Assembly: GCA_000421065.1 (NCBI GenBank)
Contig: ATWD01000001.1
Coordinates: forward strand, 2,968,001 to 3,032,000
DNA from: Acidobacteriaceae bacterium TAA 166
GTDB taxonomy: Bacteria > Acidobacteriota > Terriglobia > Terriglobales > Acidobacteriaceae
Length of the DNA: 64,000 bases
Direction of reading: 5' to 3'
Position 1 is the stretch's first letter; the number at the start of each line of letters is the position of its first letter. A program made the position numbers and the translations under genes. Shown piece after piece: positions 17,162 to 27,559 of this stretch. The notes under the pieces were generated by a model, which worked only from the letters and a program-made list of their open reading frames with translations, was not told where the DNA came from and made no database searches.

Positions 17162-18121
17162 ATGAAGTGCGAGATGGCAAGAGACAACGTGATCCTGGCC
17201 TACTACGGCGAGCTCCCCGACGAGTACGCGGGCGCGTTGGAACAGCACCTGATGATCTGCGAAGAGTGTCACCAGGAGCTTGAGCTGCTGCGAGGGATGG
17301 AGGCCAAGATGGCTACCCTTCCCGTCGCCGAGCCCACGCCCAACCTTCTGGCGCAGTCGCGCATGCGGCTGGACGACGCGCTCGACGCGATCCCGCCCCA
17401 CGGTCTGCTGACGCGCCTGAGGACCAACTTCTTTCTGTGGATGGGACACGTCCGCAGCGCTCCGGCGCTGGCCACGCTGCTGCTGGGCGTGGGTTTCATC
17501 GGTGGCAACTTCCTGAACCGTTATCAGGTCGCTCATCTCCCGGTAGCGCCCGTCGGCGTTACCCACACTAATCCCACCGCGAGCGTCGTCGCCAATGTCA
17601 CCGGCATCGAGCGCACCCCCGACTCCGATCTGGTGCAGGTTCACTACAACCGCGTTACGCCCGAGACCATCGAAGGCTCGCTCGACTCCAGGGAGATCCG
17701 CGAGCTCCTGATGAAGGGAACGACCGCCTCTGCCGAGGGTGTCCGCGCCAACTCCGTGCAGCTTCTCGCCAGCGAATGCAAGGCCGGCCACGAGTGTCCG
17801 GCCCGCGAGGACGGCAAGGGAGTCCGCGGCGCGCTTCTGGTCTCGCTGCGCTACGATAAGGATGCAGGCGTCCGCCTGAAGGCTCTCGAAGGCCTCGAAA
17901 AGTTCATCGGCCAGGACCAGAGGGTTCGCGATGCCGTGCTCGAATCACTGGCGCACGATCCCGACGCCCAGGTGCGGATGGCTGCGGTCAGCCTGCTGAC
18001 GCCGGTTCATACCGACTCGAGCGTCCGCCAGGTGCTCCGCACTGCCTCCACGCAGGACGACAATCCCTACATCCGCACGGTCAGCTTTAACGCTCTGCAG
18101 GGTTCGGACTCCATCCAGTAG
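17162..18121 (+). CDS. Zinc-finger anti-sigma factor with C-terminal HEAT repeats
   Basis: 319 residues from the ATG at 17162, which has a GAGGTAAC site upstream. The N-terminus has a zinc anti-sigma motif, His29-x3-Cys33-x2-Cys36 in EQHLMICEECHQEL, that should bind the sigma factor encoded just upstream. A membrane helix follows at about 101-118 (ALATLLLGVGFIGGNFL). The outside part, from about 190 to the end, is made of helical pairs with a HEAT-like rhythm (VRGALLVSLRYDKDAGVRLK, VRDAVLESLAHDPDAQVRMA, VRQVLRTASTQDDNPYIRTV). HEAT repeats as a sensor domain of an anti-sigma factor are uncommon. I infer that they sense a protein signal in the periplasm. Confidence 0.88.
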   Translation: MKCEMARDNVILAYYGELPDEYAGALEQHLMICEECHQELELLRGMEAKMATLPVAEPTPNLLAQSRMRLDDALDAIPPHGLLTRLRTNFFLWMGHVRSAPALATLLLGVGFIGGNFLNRYQVAHLPVAPVGVTHTNPTASVVANVTGIERTPDSDLVQVHYNRVTPETIEGSLDSREIRELLMKGTTASAEGVRANSVQLLASECKAGHECPAREDGKGVRGALLVSLRYDKDAGVRLKALEGLEKFIGQDQRVRDAVLESLAHDPDAQVRMAAVSLLTPVHTDSSVRQVLRTASTQDDNPYIRTVSFNALQGSDSIQ

Positions 18122-18156
18122 CCACCGTTTTGCCGGGGAATGCAAGGAAGATCACG

Positions 18157-19107
18157 ATGAGTCACGTAAGATCGCTTGGCGTTCTGGTTCTCGCGACGGG
18201 CTTCGGCCTTTTGAACGATGCTCCGTCGCTGGCGCAGCCTCTCCCGCTCCATACGGCTGCCCTATTGCGGATCGTCGGGCTTCCGGGCAAGAGCCCGCAG
18301 GGGTACCTCGGAGTCGATCTGCGCAACGTCAGTGAAGACCAGATAGCCGCATTGAAGCTCAAGGAGCCGCGCGGGGCCGAGATTATCGGCGTGGACCACG
18401 ACGCTCCCGCCTGCAAGGCCGGACTTCTGCTGCACGATGTCGTGCTACAGATGAACGGGCAAGCCATTGAAGGTGAAGATCAGCTTCGCCGCATGCTGCG
18501 CGAGACGCCCCCCGGCAAGCAGGTCACCTTCCTGATCAGCCGCGACGGCCAGCAGCAGACCTTCCAGGTACAGCTTTCGACTCGAGAAGAGGTTGAGCGC
18601 CAGGCCTGGCAGCAGCACTACGTCGTACCCGAGCCCACTGACGGCTCCTATTCCGCTCCCTCCGCCCACGCCGGCAACTCCTTCCTGGCTCCGTCGAAGT
18701 CCACGACCGTCAAAGGAACGCACTCGTTTCTCGGGACGACCATGCTGGTCAGCGCCTCCTACACCGGGGCGAAGCTCGAGGTGATGGGACCGCAGTTGGC
18801 CGAGTTCTTCGGAGCCCAGTCCAGCTCCGGTCTTCTCGTCCGCAGCGTCGATCCCAACAGCCCCGCCGCAGACGCCGGCCTGCGCGCCGGCGATGTCGTC
18901 GTTAAGGTCAACGCGCTTCAGGTCGCCAGCGCAAGCGACTGGTCGAAGACCATCCACGAGAACCGCGGCCACCCGGTGAACCTCGTCGTGCTGCGCGACC
19001 GCAAGGAGCACACACTGACGCTTACCCCGGACAGCAAGAAGCGCTCAGCGATCGAGCGGCTCCGGATACCCTTCACCTCATCGACCGGCCTGGATCGCCC
19101 GGTTTAG
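18157..19107 (+). CDS. Exported double-PDZ protein
   Basis: 316 residues with a signal peptide (VRSLGVLVLATGFGLLNDAP then SLAQ). PDZ1 spans about 45-130 (GYLGVDLRNVS, GVDHDAPACKAGLLLHDVVL) and PDZ2 about 200-290 (GLLVRSVDPNSPAADAGLRA, GDVVVKVNALQVASASDW). There is no trypsin-like protease domain as in DegP, so it is a PDZ-only periplasmic protein. It probably binds unfolded C-termini. It follows the anti-sigma gene by 35 bases, so it may relay envelope stress to it. Confidence 0.88.
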   Translation: MSHVRSLGVLVLATGFGLLNDAPSLAQPLPLHTAALLRIVGLPGKSPQGYLGVDLRNVSEDQIAALKLKEPRGAEIIGVDHDAPACKAGLLLHDVVLQMNGQAIEGEDQLRRMLRETPPGKQVTFLISRDGQQQTFQVQLSTREEVERQAWQQHYVVPEPTDGSYSAPSAHAGNSFLAPSKSTTVKGTHSFLGTTMLVSASYTGAKLEVMGPQLAEFFGAQSSSGLLVRSVDPNSPAADAGLRAGDVVVKVNALQVASASDWSKTIHENRGHPVNLVVLRDRKEHTLTLTPDSKKRSAIERLRIPFTSSTGLDRPV

Positions 19108-19142
19108 GTGTATCGATCCATTCAAGCCTGTGGATTTTGAGG

Positions 19143-19319
19143 AAAGGCGATGGCCTACCGGCCGGGGGCGGTCACTTCGTGACGCGTGTACCGGCTTCGC
19201 CGTAGGCCTCCCGCTGGTCGGCGCAAACATCTTCGCAAGCGACCAACGGGAGCCCCACCCGAAGGGCAATCACACGCCACGAAGTGACCGCCCCATGCGG
19301 CCGGTAGGCCATCGCCTTT
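19143..19319 (+). repeat. Long palindromic repeat, copy F
   Basis: The clearest copy: a perfect 21-bp terminal inverted repeat (19143-19163 and 19299-19319, starting AAAGGCGATGGCCTACCGG), then GGTCACTTCGTGACGCG and its return CGCCACGAAGTGACC, and central arms CCCGCTGGTCG / CGACCAACGGG. Confidence 0.9.
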
Positions 19320-19401
19320 CCTTCCAAAATCGAATCCTGAACCTAGTCCGACGTGGATTCCCCCCGGCAAACCCTCACGTCCGATATACTTAACAGTGAC
19401 T

Positions 19402-20457
19402 ATGCCCGCAGCCTCGACCCAAACTCTGAAGCCACCCAGCAAGCTCCGGCGACGCTGGAAAGGCGCGACCCGCAAGGTCCGCGAGCTGACCTCGATCGGC
19501 TGGGCGCTGGCCTCCACCGGGCACCCCTACATGGCCCAGGTCGTCCCCATGCGGCGATGCAACTTGGCCTGTACCTACTGCAACGAGTACGACGACTTCT
19601 CCGAGGCTGTGCCGCTGGACGAGATGCTGCGCCGCATCGACCACCTGGGCCGTCTTGGCACCAGCGTCATCACCATCTCGGGCGGCGAGCCCCTGCTCAA
19701 TCCTCACCTCGAGGAGATCATCGCCCGCATCCGTAAAAACGGCGCGATCGCCGGCATGATCACCAACGGCTACCTTCTGATGCCCGACCGTATTCATCGC
19801 CTGAACAAGGCCGGGCTCGATCATATGCAGATCTCGATCGACAACGTCATGCCCGACGCGGTCTCGAAGAAGAGCCTAAAGGTTCTCGACAAGAAGCTGC
19901 AGATGCTGGCCGAACACGCCGAGTTCCACGTGAACATCAACTCGGTCGTCGGCGGAGGCATCGCCAACCCGGATGACGCACGCGTCGTCTCCGAGCGCGC
20001 CCTGGGCCTTGGCTTCAGCTCGACCATCGGCATCATCCATGACGGTTCCGGCCAGTTGAAGCCGCTCGCCGAGGCCGAGCGCAAGGTCTGGGACAAGGTT
20101 CGCTCCATGACCCGCCGCAGCTACTCGCGCTTCAACCACTTCCAGGAGGCCATCGCCAACGGCAAGACCAACGACTGGCGCTGCCGCGCCGGCGGGCGAT
20201 ACCTCTACCTCTGCGAAGACGGCCTGGTGCATTACTGCTCGCAGCAGCGCGGCTTCCCCGGCGTTCCGGTCGCCGAATACACCACAGCCGACGTCAAGCG
20301 CGAGTTCCTCACCGAGAAGGGCTGCGCTCCCAGCTGCACCATCAGCTGTGTCCATCAGGTCAGCTACATCGACCACTGGCGCGCTCCGCAGAAGGACTCC
20401 ATCACACCGGGATCCTCGCACGGCTCCGGATCGCAGGAGCTGGTCCAGATCCGCTAG
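19402..20457 (+). CDS. Radical SAM protein with C-terminal cysteine-rich (SPASM-like) part
   Basis: 351 residues from the ATG at 19402. The radical SAM cluster motif is Cys53-x3-Cys57-x2-Cys60 (CNLACTYC), followed by the SAM-binding ITISGGEPLLNP near residue 95-107. Around residues 250-315 a second set of cysteines appears (CRAGGRYLYLCEDG, HYCSQQ, CAPSCTISC), which probably binds an auxiliary cluster. Such proteins modify peptides, carbohydrates or sterol-like lipids. The substrate cannot be read and no precursor peptide is seen nearby. Between the sigma operon and pyrG, apparently monocistronic. Confidence 0.9.
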   Translation: MPAASTQTLKPPSKLRRRWKGATRKVRELTSIGWALASTGHPYMAQVVPMRRCNLACTYCNEYDDFSEAVPLDEMLRRIDHLGRLGTSVITISGGEPLLNPHLEEIIARIRKNGAIAGMITNGYLLMPDRIHRLNKAGLDHMQISIDNVMPDAVSKKSLKVLDKKLQMLAEHAEFHVNINSVVGGGIANPDDARVVSERALGLGFSSTIGIIHDGSGQLKPLAEAERKVWDKVRSMTRRSYSRFNHFQEAIANGKTNDWRCRAGGRYLYLCEDGLVHYCSQQRGFPGVPVAEYTTADVKREFLTEKGCAPSCTISCVHQVSYIDHWRAPQKDSITPGSSHGSGSQELVQIR

Positions 20458-20491
20458 GTTCTAGCAATACAAAGCCAAATTTTGGCGAGAA

Positions 20492-20635
20492 GATGCTGGC
20501 CTGCCGGCCGGACCCACTGCGCTCGGCCACCCCACAAACGAAGATCTGTTTGTGGGGACCCCGGTACGGGCTGTCACTTCGTGACTCGTGTACTCCCTTC
20601 GGGGTGAGCCCCACGCGTGGCAGCGCCTGGCTTTT
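20492..20635 (+). repeat. Long palindromic repeat, copy G
   Basis: Left end GATGCTGGCCTGCCGGCC, the extra hairpin module CCACCCCACAAAC / GTTTGTGGGG and GTCACTTCGTGAC; the centre is deleted so it runs directly to GGGTGAGCCCCACGCG and GGCAGCGCC. It ends seven bases before the pyrG stop on the opposite strand. Confidence 0.85.
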
Positions 20636-20641
20636 CCGCCC

Positions 20642-22375
<1,734 letters not shown>

Positions 22376-22452
22376 TCAGGGAGGCAAGGTTCACCCAGTC
22401 AGAGGGAGAATCCGGAAGATCTTTAGGTGGTATCGACAATTGCCTGGGTAAA

Positions 22453-22643
22453 GGACGGCGCTGCCGCGCGGGCCCACTGCGCGTGGGGCGGTCACTTCGT
22501 GACGCGTGTTGGGCCCTTCGGCGTGAGGCTCCCGTTGGTCGCTTGGAAGATCTTTACGCCGACCGGAGGGAGGCCCACGGCAAAGCTGGTATACGTGTCA
22601 CGAAGTGACCGCCCACGCGCAGTGGGCCCGTGCTGCAGCGCTA
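22453..22643 (+). repeat. Long palindromic repeat, copy H
   Basis: Nearly perfect long arms: GCCGCGCGGGCCCACTGCGC with GTGGGGCGGTCACTTCGTGA on the left and the reverse on the right, ending in GTGCTGCAGCGCT (the same end type on both sides). Centre TCCCGTTGGTCGCTTGG / CCGACCGGAGGGAGG. It fills most of the gap between pyrG and the next gene. Confidence 0.9.
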
Positions 22644-22673
22644 AAAAGCACTAGCTGATCTTCTTGCCGAGGC

Positions 22674-24209
22674 TTAGTAGTCCAGATCGTCCATCGTGTC
22701 CGACCAGCCCAGGTCACGCTCGGACGTAATCTGCCAATGTCCATCGGTCCGCTTGAGCAGCATCTGCGAAGGCACGTACCACTGCGAGGTGAGGTGGCCG
22801 CCCTGATGGATGGTGTAGTGCTTGACTAGGCGGACGGTAGCGGTGACCTCCTCAGGCTTCTGGCGCACCTGAACCCGCTCGAGCGCTATCGACCAGTCTC
22901 CCTGCCGTTTGGCGATGTTCGCTTGCTTATCGGCGAGGACATCCTCCCGCTTCACACTACGCCGAAGAAAGTACCGGTCGACGGGATCGGCATAAAACGA
23001 GGCCTGCTGAGTGGCATCGGTCGAACGCAGGGCTGCCTCCCAGTCTTTGATCACGGCCTGGGGATCGTCCTGGCTGCCCGGCTGTTCTGGTGCCGGCTTT
23101 GGGGATTCGGGCAGAGATTGCACCGGCACTGGTGTGTCCGTGGAAGAGGCGAATTTGACAGGAGCAGCAGACGAAGACGGGGTCAGCTCGTGCGGCAGGT
23201 AGAACCATGCGGTCAGGGCCAGCACCAGGGCGGCAATTGCCGCAATCGCCCAGCGCACTCCCGAGGAGCTTTTCTTCGCGTCGGGCGGGGAGGCTGCAAG
23301 AGAAGAACCCGGCTCAGCCCTCTTGCGGCCCTCAGGAGCCAGTGCGTCGGAGAGAACCTGCTGCACCTCCTTCACTCCGTCTTTCTTTCCGATCGTCGGG
23401 GCAGATACGGCAGCGGGCGCAGGCGGTTCAGCCTCTTTGGTCTTGGCGGTCTCGGTCTTCGCGATCTCTTTGCTGTTCTCGAGTGGAATCGGAGCAGGAA
23501 CAGGAACCGGGTCGACCGTCGTGGCCTTGCCGGGCTCTTCTGCTGGTACGGGGACAGGCTGGATGCTTTCAGCTGGTTGAGGATGCCCGGGCTCAGGTGC
23601 TTCCTCCACGATCCCGGAGGGTGCGGCGGCCTCGACGGCGATCTCGGGCGGTGGCGGCAGCAGAGTCTCGATGGAGGCGGGGGACGTCCCTTCCGCGGGC
23701 TCGATCACATCCCTGGTGTTGGGCTCAGGAACGGGATCGGAAGGAATCGCCGCCGGTTGCATCTCGACAAGAGGAGCGGCTGGATCGAGCGCCACGGACA
23801 TCTCGGGCGTGCCGTCTGCCCCGGTTGAGAATCGGGTTGGAGGCATCGTAAAAGGAGGCTCGACGTGCGAAGGAGCCACCGCTGCAAGGCCCAACTGCGC
23901 TCTCGTCTCTTCGAAGACTCGGCGCAGCTTCGCCTCGACCACGGCGTTCTGGGAGATCTCTCCCAAAAACGCGGAGGCCTGAAAGGTGGCATCTACCTGG
24001 ATGATCGTGGCACCGTCTTCGACCGTCACATCGATGACGGCGCAGTCTCTCCGGTTCTTCACCCTCGGAGAGGGTCCAAGTCCGGAGATTGTAATCCGGT
24101 GGCCTTCCCGTGATAGTTCGCTTGAAATCTCCCGTAGCCCCGCTTCCATGGCCCGGAGCACTGGCTCCGGATCGCCCGCCGGAAGCCTCTCCAACATCTG
24201 AAATCGCAA
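22674..24209 (-). CDS. Membrane protein with C-terminal NTF2/Cds6-like domain
   Basis: 511 residues in three parts. Residues 1-115 are a mixed alpha/beta cytoplasmic segment (VIDVTVEDGATIIQVDATFQ) without a known match. Residues 115-325 are Pro/Ala/Glu-rich linker with a membrane helix after it near 326-345 (WAIAAIAALVLALTAWFYLP). After another linker, residues about 385-505 form a compact domain, VIKDWEAALRSTDATQQASF with VRLVKHYT and a C-terminal SERDLGWS, as in the SnoaL-like Cds6 domains found in exported cell-envelope proteins. Exact job unknown. It is transcribed away from the MFS gene at 24432. Confidence 0.7.
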   Translation of the reverse strand: MRFQMLERLPAGDPEPVLRAMEAGLREISSELSREGHRITISGLGPSPRVKNRRDCAVIDVTVEDGATIIQVDATFQASAFLGEISQNAVVEAKLRRVFEETRAQLGLAAVAPSHVEPPFTMPPTRFSTGADGTPEMSVALDPAAPLVEMQPAAIPSDPVPEPNTRDVIEPAEGTSPASIETLLPPPPEIAVEAAAPSGIVEEAPEPGHPQPAESIQPVPVPAEEPGKATTVDPVPVPAPIPLENSKEIAKTETAKTKEAEPPAPAAVSAPTIGKKDGVKEVQQVLSDALAPEGRKRAEPGSSLAASPPDAKKSSSGVRWAIAAIAALVLALTAWFYLPHELTPSSSAAPVKFASSTDTPVPVQSLPESPKPAPEQPGSQDDPQAVIKDWEAALRSTDATQQASFYADPVDRYFLRRSVKREDVLADKQANIAKRQGDWSIALERVQVRQKPEEVTATVRLVKHYTIHQGGHLTSQWYVPSQMLLKRTDGHWQITSERDLGWSDTMDDLDY

Positions 24210-24431
24210 GGGACCCTCTCTCCAAAAATCGAACCGGCAGTGATTCTGGACAGCAAGAAAAACAGCTATAGAAACGATAAACCGTTTCAGGAGTCTGGAA
24301 TCTTCAAAAAATTAAACAGACGCCTCCATGCTTTCTGCTCTGCCCCATTTCAGGACCATTCCGGGCCATGAGCTGCGGGGAATCAAGATTTCTGCAAACC
24401 GGGTCTCCGCAAAATATGACAGCATAGAGCT

Positions 24432-25772
24432 ATGTCTGACGGTGAGAGTCGAGGTCCGGCGCGGACGGGTGCGGGTGCGGCTTTTCGATCGCGCAACTTC
24501 CGTCTGTATCAGAGCGCGAGACTGATGGCGGTCATCGGCGCAGAGGCGCAATCGGTGGCGGTCGCCTGGCAGGTCTATCAGATCACGCACTCGGCGCTCG
24601 ATCTCGGACTCACAGGGCTGGCCCTGTTTCTTCCCGGGCTGATCTTTATGCTGGCCGCAGGACACGCCGCCGATCGCTTCGACCGCCGCAGGATCATCCT
24701 GCTCTGCTACGCTGTGCAGGCCGGTTGTACCGGGGCCTTACTGTGGCTTTCGCTGTCGCCCTGTCTGCTTGCAGGGGGAAGAGTATGGCCGATCTACGCC
24801 GTCCTCGTCGGCATTGGGATGGGAAGGGCCTTCAGCGGACCGGCGTCGAGCGCCCTGCTTCCCAGCCTGGTCCCCAAAGAAGATTTCGTGAACGCAGTCA
24901 CCTGGGGCGCGACGATCTACCAGATCGCGAATATGTCCGGCCCCGCCTTCGGTGGCCTGCTCTTCACGCTTCCCCTGGTGGGATCGATTGAAGGGGAAGG
25001 CTGGCAGGGTGCTCCAATCGTCTATCTCTTTACCCTGTTGCTGCTGCTTGGATTCATCCTCCAGGTCAGCATGATTCGTCCGGAGCCGATTGAAAGAAAG
25101 CCGACCGCCTTCAACGCCGGCACGGTGCTGGCCGGTCTCGAGTATGTCTGGCGGAACAAGCTGCTGCTCGGCTCCATCTCGCTGGACCTGTTCGCCGTCA
25201 TGCTGGGGGGCGCGGTCGCTCTGCTCCCGATCTTCGCCACCGAGATTCTGCATGCGGGCCCCCGAGGACTGGGGCTGCTTCGCGCGATGCCCAGCGTCGG
25301 TGCCCTTTTCGTCTCCCTGCTGCTGGTGGTTAAGCCGATCAAGCGGAGCGCCGGTGCGACCATGTTGACCTGCGTCGGAATCTACGGCGTCGCGACCATC
25401 GTCTTCGGCCTCTCGCACAGCCTGGTGTTGAGCCTGATCGCGCTGACCGTGACCGGTGCCAGCGACATGGTCAGCGTCGTGGTTCGGTCGAGCATGTTGC
25501 AGCTGGCGACTCCGCCCGAGATGCGAGGACGGGTCAGCGCCGTCAACTGGCTCTTCATCGGGGCATCGAACGAGTTCGGCGAGTTTGAGAGCGGCGTGAC
25601 CGCTCACTGGTGGGGAGCGGTTCGGGCCGTCGTGATTGGAGGCGTCGGCTCGGTGCTGGTTACGCTTTCGGCCGCTGCGCTCTTTCCCCGGCTACGCCGC
25701 GCCGATGCCCTCACCACCGAGTCGCTGATGGAGGCCAATCGCGAGTTGAGCACGGCCGAGGCGGTCGATTAG
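24432..25772 (+). CDS. MFS exporter (EntS-like)
   Basis: 446 residues with 12 predicted membrane helices. The signature after helix 2, GHAADRFDRRRIILLCYAVQ, is an MFS loop 2-3, and the start AAFRSRNFRLYQSARLMAVI is typical of EntS-type drug/siderophore exporters. Conserved ATPPEMRGRVSAVNWLFIGASN lies in helix 10-11. The next gene follows by 43 bases with its own ribosome site, so the two may share a transcript. The substrate is unknown. Confidence 0.93.
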   Translation: MSDGESRGPARTGAGAAFRSRNFRLYQSARLMAVIGAEAQSVAVAWQVYQITHSALDLGLTGLALFLPGLIFMLAAGHAADRFDRRRIILLCYAVQAGCTGALLWLSLSPCLLAGGRVWPIYAVLVGIGMGRAFSGPASSALLPSLVPKEDFVNAVTWGATIYQIANMSGPAFGGLLFTLPLVGSIEGEGWQGAPIVYLFTLLLLLGFILQVSMIRPEPIERKPTAFNAGTVLAGLEYVWRNKLLLGSISLDLFAVMLGGAVALLPIFATEILHAGPRGLGLLRAMPSVGALFVSLLLVVKPIKRSAGATMLTCVGIYGVATIVFGLSHSLVLSLIALTVTGASDMVSVVVRSSMLQLATPPEMRGRVSAVNWLFIGASNEFGEFESGVTAHWWGAVRAVVIGGVGSVLVTLSAAALFPRLRRADALTTESLMEANRELSTAEAVD

Positions 25773-25815
25773 AGTAATCGAACCTGAGTAAGAGATGTAT
25801 GGAGGAATAAGGCGC

Positions 25816-26559
25816 ATGCAGAGCGGAGCCAAATGGGCGATCGGCGGAACCTTGGCTGTATTGATTGTGGCGGGGATCCGGATCGGGTTGATCTATCGCG
25901 AGCGCAACGCCCCTGAGAAACCGGTCGCTGCTCCGGTCACCCAGAAGATCGCCGATGACGACCTGGTGTTCCTGAAAAATAAGCGCCAGTCCTCCCTTGC
26001 CGACGCGAAGGAGCTGAATGGCACGGCTCTTTGGATCTCGGCAGGCGGCCAGATGGACTACTATCCCGCTACAGGCAAGCATGTCGACTACTCGAAGACC
26101 GTGGGAACACTGCTGGGGGCCGAGAAGCTGCAGGTGAAGGACTTCACTGAACAGGTGGCTCCCAAGGCGGCGACCCATCGCGTTCGGGGCGGCGACCGGC
26201 AGGTCCTGATGCTCTTTACCCTCCCCGCCTCCGATCACCCGGACAAGGTTTATGGGGTTCCGGTGGGCTACTACGAGAGTGGCCAGTACACCTTTTACCT
26301 GGACGAGATCTTCTTCTACGACGATCCGCACCAGCTCTATAAGCATTGGGGCCCGGAGATATGGAAGGCCGTCGACTCGCACCAGGTGATCCTGGGGATG
26401 AGCGAGCGGGAGACGCAGCTCGCGCTGGGGCAGGTGAGCAAGAGCGTCAGCAACGACTATGGCAATCGCCTGGTGATCTACGCCAACCTGGGCAAGCCGA
26501 TGGCCGTGACCTTCGTGAACAACAAGGCGACTGCCTTCCGTCCGGATCAGGGGTTTTAG
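25816..26559 (+). CDS. Membrane-anchored hypothetical protein
   Basis: 247 residues from an ATG preceded by GGAGGAATAAGG. One N-terminal membrane helix (AIGGTLAVLIVAGIRIGLIY), then an outside domain of roughly 200 residues with many aromatic residues (GYYESGQYTFYLDEIFFYDD) and no cysteines. The last part (VILGMSERETQLALGQVS then YGNRLVIYANLGKPMAVTF) resembles SmpA/BamE-like folds in rhythm (gly-met-ser-glu followed by a long helix and strands), but I cannot prove it. Follows the MFS gene on the same strand. Confidence 0.65.
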   Translation: MQSGAKWAIGGTLAVLIVAGIRIGLIYRERNAPEKPVAAPVTQKIADDDLVFLKNKRQSSLADAKELNGTALWISAGGQMDYYPATGKHVDYSKTVGTLLGAEKLQVKDFTEQVAPKAATHRVRGGDRQVLMLFTLPASDHPDKVYGVPVGYYESGQYTFYLDEIFFYDDPHQLYKHWGPEIWKAVDSHQVILGMSERETQLALGQVSKSVSNDYGNRLVIYANLGKPMAVTFVNNKATAFRPDQGF

Positions 26560-26566
26560 AAGGAAA

Positions 26567-26760
26567 ATAATGGCCTGCCGGCCGGGCCCACTGCGCGTGG
26601 GGCGGTCACTTCGTCACGTGTATTTGCCCTTCGGGGTGGGGCTCCCGTTGGTCGCTTGCGAAGATATTTGCGCCGAACCGAAGGGAGGCCAAGGCGAAGC
26701 CGACATACGCGTCACGAAGTGACCGCCCCACGCGCAGTGGGCCCGCGCGGCAGCGCATGT
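26567..26760 (+). repeat. Long palindromic repeat, copy I
   Basis: Starts eight bases after the preceding stop. Left end AATGGCCTGCCGGCCGGGCC, GTGGGGCGGTCACTTCGTCA, centre TCCCGTTGGTCGCTTGCG; right end GCGGCAGCGCATGTCC. The two ends are of different types. Confidence 0.9.
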
Positions 26761-26781
26761 CCTTTAATCCGAAATATGGAT

Positions 26782-27441
26782 CTAGCGGACTGCTTCACCA
26801 TCCACCAGGGCCGCATCCACCAGTGGAGCCTCTACGTGGTCGTCGAGACTGATGGTCCCGCCAGTGGCCATTAGGATAGGAAGAACAAGCTGCAGGATCG
26901 GCTGCACCATCTCCTGAGCAGGAGGGTGGTTGGGAGTGTTGAACCACTGTTTAACCGCGCCATAGATCGCCCAGGCGACAGTCGTCGCGACGATCTGCGG
27001 AGTGAGCGGCTCAGGAACCGTCTTCTGCTCCATCCCGGCCATCAGGACACGTTGAATCGCGGTAACGATGCCCGCCTCAGCCAGGGGTTCAAAGGCGCTG
27101 TTGCGATTGCAATTTCCCCATAACGCCCGGGTAGAGGTGAGATAGTCGCAGGTCGCGAGGATGATGACGCCCGCCGCCGAAGGGCAGCTTCCATCGAAGA
27201 TAACGTTCCGTTCGGCCAGTAATTTATGAAATCCTCCGGCGACCATTGCGTCCAGAAGGGCGAACTTTTCGGTGTAGTGGTCGTAGAAGGTAGCTCGATT
27301 GACGTCCGCCAGATCGGTGATGTCCTGCACCGAGATCTCTTCGAGGCTCTTCTGCTCCATCAGGCTGCGCAATGCGGCCTGGAGAGCCTGACGGGTCCTC
27401 CGGATGCGCGGGTCGCGAACTTCGCAGTCTGAGATCGGCAT
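26782..27441 (-). CDS. TetR-family transcriptional regulator
   Basis: 219 residues. The N-terminal helix-turn-helix is typical: TRQALQAALRSLMEQKSLEE, then ISVQDITDLADVNRATFYDH and YTEKFALLDAM. The rest is the ligand-binding domain. It is divergent from an azoreductase and DoxX pair, with an inverted repeat in between, so it probably represses them until a quinone or similar toxic compound binds. Confidence 0.92.
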   Translation of the reverse strand: MPISDCEVRDPRIRRTRQALQAALRSLMEQKSLEEISVQDITDLADVNRATFYDHYTEKFALLDAMVAGGFHKLLAERNVIFDGSCPSAAGVIILATCDYLTSTRALWGNCNRNSAFEPLAEAGIVTAIQRVLMAGMEQKTVPEPLTPQIVATTVAWAIYGAVKQWFNTPNHPPAQEMVQPILQLVLPILMATGGTISLDDHVEAPLVDAALVDGEAVR

Positions 27442-27508
27442 ATCTATTAGAGGCTATCAGAGAGAAAAAGAATCTTCGAAACAACGATTGTCGTCTATTC
27501 TACTGTTG

Positions 27509-27524
27509 GGCGACTTGTGTCGCC
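27509..27524. promoter_or_regulatory. Candidate operator between TetR and azoreductase
   Basis: GGCGAC / GTCGCC with a 4-base centre. It is 36 bases upstream of the azoR start and a likely site for the divergently encoded TetR protein. Confidence 0.45.
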
Positions 27525-27559
27525 TAAACATCTTTTGTTGTTAAAAGGAGATTTATAGC

